Shown one piece after another: positions 58,348 to 60,153 of a stretch of DNA of 60,153 nt (its first letter is position 1; every line of letters begins with the position of its first letter). The notes under the pieces were generated by a model. It searched no databases and was not told where the DNA came from. It saw only the letters and a program-made list of their open reading frames with translations. Source of the stretch: Vulcanimicrobiota bacterium (GTDB lineage: Bacteria > Vulcanimicrobiota > JAJTBE01); assembly GCA_021107945.1 (NCBI GenBank), contig JAIORV010000130.1:1-60153 (forward strand). The letters run 5' to 3'. Made by a program: the position numbers and the translations under genes.

Positions 58348-58935
58348 CTATTTTTTCTGATATATTTCCACATATCTATCAGTTTCTCTGCCCAATGGGT
58401 CAAATTCGGTTTCTTTTTCGATCCGTCGAAATCCAATTTTTCTCGCTATTTCCATTGTAGGTTCTATTATTGAGCTTAATCTCCACTCCACCACTATAAG
58501 GAAGCCGTTTTTTTTGAGAGCGGAATAACAACTATTAATAAAACTATAATTTATTTTACTGTCCAGGATATGAATTGTCCCGACAAGCCATATCTGATCG
58601 CAGGAATTCGGGGGCAAGCAAATGTCGTCAGGTTTGCTTTTTATGGTTGTTATGTTTTTCAGCCCCTCCTTTTTCTTTACCACATCAACAAAATGAAGTA
58701 CACTTTCGTTTATATCCACGGCATAGACTTTACCGGTATCTCCGACCTTACCGGATAATATGTATGTAAGGTATCCAATTCCACAACCGACGTCGGCAAC
58801 AACAGCTCCTTCTTTGATTCTATCCAGATATTCGTTCGTCAATGGGGGGGGGTAAAAAGCGAGCCGGGGATAACTCGTATGACAATAATTGTCTAATAGC
58901 TTCAGTGCAAGAATAAGACTCAGGAGTAAGCTCAA
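58348..58935 (-). CDS. Class I methyltransferase, N-terminally rearranged
   Basis: 195 residues as called. The methyltransferase domain starts at about residue 32 (LTNEYLDRIKEGAVVADVGC, GIGYLTYILSGK, VYAVDINESVLHFV, LPPNSCDQIWLVGTIHIL). The first 31 residues (MSLLLSLILALKLLDNYC...) come from a frame other than the one that upstream DNA would predict: across a C9 run (coding strand, 58844-58852) the frame of the preceding formylglycine-enzyme gene continues as ELTPESYSCTEAIRQLLSYE and LSPARFLPPP, and would join this domain if the run had eight C. The start at 58935 therefore may be artificial. Substrate unknown. Confidence 0.7.
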   Translation of the reverse strand: MSLLLSLILALKLLDNYCHTSYPRLAFYPPPLTNEYLDRIKEGAVVADVGCGIGYLTYILSGKVGDTGKVYAVDINESVLHFVDVVKKKEGLKNITTIKSKPDDICLPPNSCDQIWLVGTIHILDSKINYSFINSCYSALKKNGFLIVVEWRLSSIIEPTMEIARKIGFRRIEKETEFDPLGRETDRYVEIYQKK

Positions 58936-59002
58936 TTATCTTTGAACAGGCTTTTACCAGATTATCATCATTTCCCGGAGCCACTGGCTTTACGCATCGA
59001 AA

Positions 59003-59746
59003 TCATAGAAAGGCGGAGCTATTTTTAATATTCATGGGAAAACGAAAAGTAGTTCTGTTATATTCCGGAAAATAAGGCCATGACCCCGCCTTGATTATTC
59101 TTAATTGTCCCGATTGGGTGGAATCCAGGTGAAATTCTGTCTTACATGGCGTGATTGTCCAGTGGAATATATTTCCAACCATATCCTCCACGCCAAAGAC
59201 GCTTGCACCGGAAGGGAATTCCCCGATTCCGCACGTCCCTTTTGCCCTTTCCTTAATCCTGCTTTCATCCCACCGGTTACCCCAGGGATATAACATTCCA
59301 CTTTTTCCCCTTGCGACGGCTTCCCATTCAGCCTCCGTGGGAAGTCGCTTCCCGGCCCATCGTGCATATGCTTCAGCTTCCTCATATGTAATCATGGTTA
59401 TGGGGTGATCATGGGGAAGAGAATATATATACTTCTTCCTTCTCCCCAACTCAAAATCCGATAAAGCTGCTTCCCCGTTTGCCTTTATAAATTCCAGAAA
59501 TTGTTTTACACGAACCGGATACTTGTCGATGTAATACGGTTTCAGTCGTACTTTTTTCTTCTCCGCTTCAAAATTTTCTCCACTGCCGATAATATATTCC
59601 CCTCCGGGTATGTATATCATTCCTTCAGGAGTGGGGGGGAATTTATAAACAATATTTTTACCGTAATCTGATTTAAAAAAGATAATTAAAGCAAATATAA
59701 GAACTATTGTCAAAAAAACAATAATAATTAATCTTCTTTTCCTCAT
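59003..59746 (-). CDS. Formylglycine-generating-enzyme (sulfatase-modifying factor) domain protein, truncated by TGA
   Basis: 247 residues: an N-terminal transmembrane or signal anchor (6-26), then an FGE/SUMF1-type domain: [51 protein letters not shown] followed by [49 protein letters not shown]. The frame stops at TGA just after NSSAFL, exactly where the family has GFRCV; the codons following TGA read FRCVKPVAPGND, so TGA stands for the conserved Gly (GGA). The catalytic Cys pair of true FGEs is not evident, so it is probably a non-FGE member of the fold. A frame through the stop continues towards the downstream methyltransferase. Confidence 0.82.
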   Translation of the reverse strand: MRKRRLIIIVFLTIVLIFALIIFFKSDYGKNIVYKFPPTPEGMIYIPGGEYIIGSGENFEAEKKKVRLKPYYIDKYPVRVKQFLEFIKANGEAALSDFELGRRKKYIYSLPHDHPITMITYEEAEAYARWAGKRLPTEAEWEAVARGKSGMLYPWGNRWDESRIKERAKGTCGIGEFPSGASVFGVEDMVGNIFHWTITPCKTEFHLDSTQSGQLRIIKAGSWPYFPEYNRTTFRFPMNIKNSSAFL

Positions 59747-59900
59747 AAAATCAGCTCCTGATTATCAGGAGGGTGACTGGCTTCATAACGTTCATTCAGT
59801 CATAATACTCCTCTTGATATAGATATAGCGAAATATAATAAGGGTGCATTTACTTTTTGTCAAAGATTCAGGCGTAATTATTCAGTCCCCCGGGACTTCT

Positions 59901-60133
59901 TGTCTTTCTGAGCGGATCAAGAATGAATTACTTGACTCCGATGATTTTCTCAAAGACGCGATTATCTTGTGTCCAGGGATTTACACAGCGAAGAATCTCT
60001 TGAACCTATGCTTGAAGGAGATCGTTGCCACAGAAGAGATCCTTCGCTGATTAATACATCGGAGGTAAGTAAAATCCGTTCTTACCAAAGCTTATCCAAT
60101 AAATTAAGAGATCGTATTCCGCTCAGGATGACA
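59901..60133. repeat. TIR element, copy 6 (about 233 bp)
   Basis: Begins TGTCTTTCTGAGCGG and ends CCGCTCAGGATGACA. It shares AGCGAAGAATCTC, GATCCTTCGCTGATTAATAC and AAATCCGTTCTTACCAAAGC with the other copies. The 68-codon frame across it (59844-60050) is not a gene. The rest of 59747-60153 shows nothing recognisable. Confidence 0.85.
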
Positions 60134-60153
60134 TGGCGGTGGGATCTGAATAG

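Noticed and set aside
59003-59005. TGA as a sense codon for Gly (genetic code 25) at the FGE motif
   Set aside because: Several other genes end plausibly at TGA (VWA gene at 10565, DUF917 gene at 28861, propeller gene at 51273) with good starts right after, so genome-wide recoding is not credible.
59844-60050. 68-codon frame at the right end
   Set aside because: It runs through a TIR element that is non-coding in its five other copies.
1-60153. Replication origin or DnaA-box cluster near smc
   Set aside because: I did not see dnaA, dnaN or a cluster of TTATNCACA boxes.

Overview
The window is bacterial chromosomal DNA from a genome I cannot place at genus level. Base composition is moderately AT-rich, start codons are ATG, GTG and TTG, and TAA, TAG and TGA all serve as stops (standard code). 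The mix of eukaryotic-type Ser/Thr kinases, FHA and VWA proteins, ankyrin lipoproteins, zinc-ribbon/beta-propeller proteins, formylglycine-enzyme-like domains and several genes without a recognisable family is typical of poorly cultured candidate phyla known mainly from metagenomes. That placement is inference. There is no rRNA, CRISPR array, transposase, integrase or phage module. Two tRNA genes are present (Pro-CGG and Thr-TGT), each with a near-consensus sigma-70 promoter and a hairpin terminator.

Layout. 0.2-6.3 kb: K+ channel, imidazolonepropionase, a membrane-anchored beta-repeat protein, and an NAD-salvage pair (nicotinamidase-like hydrolase plus nicotinate phosphoribosyltransferase). 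6.3-12.0 kb: a minus-strand cluster read as VWA protein, zinc-ribbon/FHA protein, two unknown proteins, Ser/Thr kinase; this is a candidate phospho-signalling module. 12.4-22.4 kb: glycogen synthase, tRNA-Pro, SMC, a membrane kinase with a DFA instead of DFG motif, glutamyl-tRNA synthetase. 23-31 kb: small membrane and acidic proteins, a TPR protein, then a plus-strand operon with a perfect promoter (methyltransferase, SPOR-like secreted protein, secreted unknown, DUF917 enzyme, secreted unknown), and a ROK kinase. 31.2-36.1 kb: tRNA-Thr followed by four tandemly duplicated ankyrin genes and one small frameshifted gene. 36-48 kb: polytopic membrane protein, InhA-like enoyl-ACP reductase, methyltransferase and HAD hydrolase, DUF503 protein, and a four-gene minus-strand operon (degenerate GGDEF sensor, AcpS, KAP P-loop NTPase, MtrA-like/thymidylate-synthase-like fusion). 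48.4-60 kb: metallophosphoesterase, zinc-ribbon/PQQ-like propeller protein, ApbE, transglutaminase plus DUF58 pair, a pentein (deiminase-like) protein, and a formylglycine-enzyme/methyltransferase reading frame broken at two places.

The most distinctive feature is the intergenic DNA, which is packed with several families of short repeats: (1) 150-270 bp elements ending in a 15-bp inverted repeat beginning TGTCATYCTGAGCG (six copies); (2) a 30-bp hairpin element (ATCGGGA...CTCCTACAGATC) whose stem shows compensatory changes between copies, and a 30-bp-period version of which encodes the C-terminal tail of the KAP NTPase; (3) word-like arrays built from CTCTGTGGT, CGCAGAG, CACGAAG and CCCATTT; (4) small perfect palindromes. 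In at least two genes these repeats have been taken into coding sequence.

I propose four places where something undescribed may sit: the VWA/FHA/kinase cluster with two unknown proteins; the KAP NTPase translationally coupled to an MtrA-ThyA-like fusion; the hairpin element invading a gene tail; and the pentein protein at 56.7 kb. Two G/C runs of nine sit where a run of eight would restore a longer frame, so either phase variation or assembly homopolymer error must be considered there.
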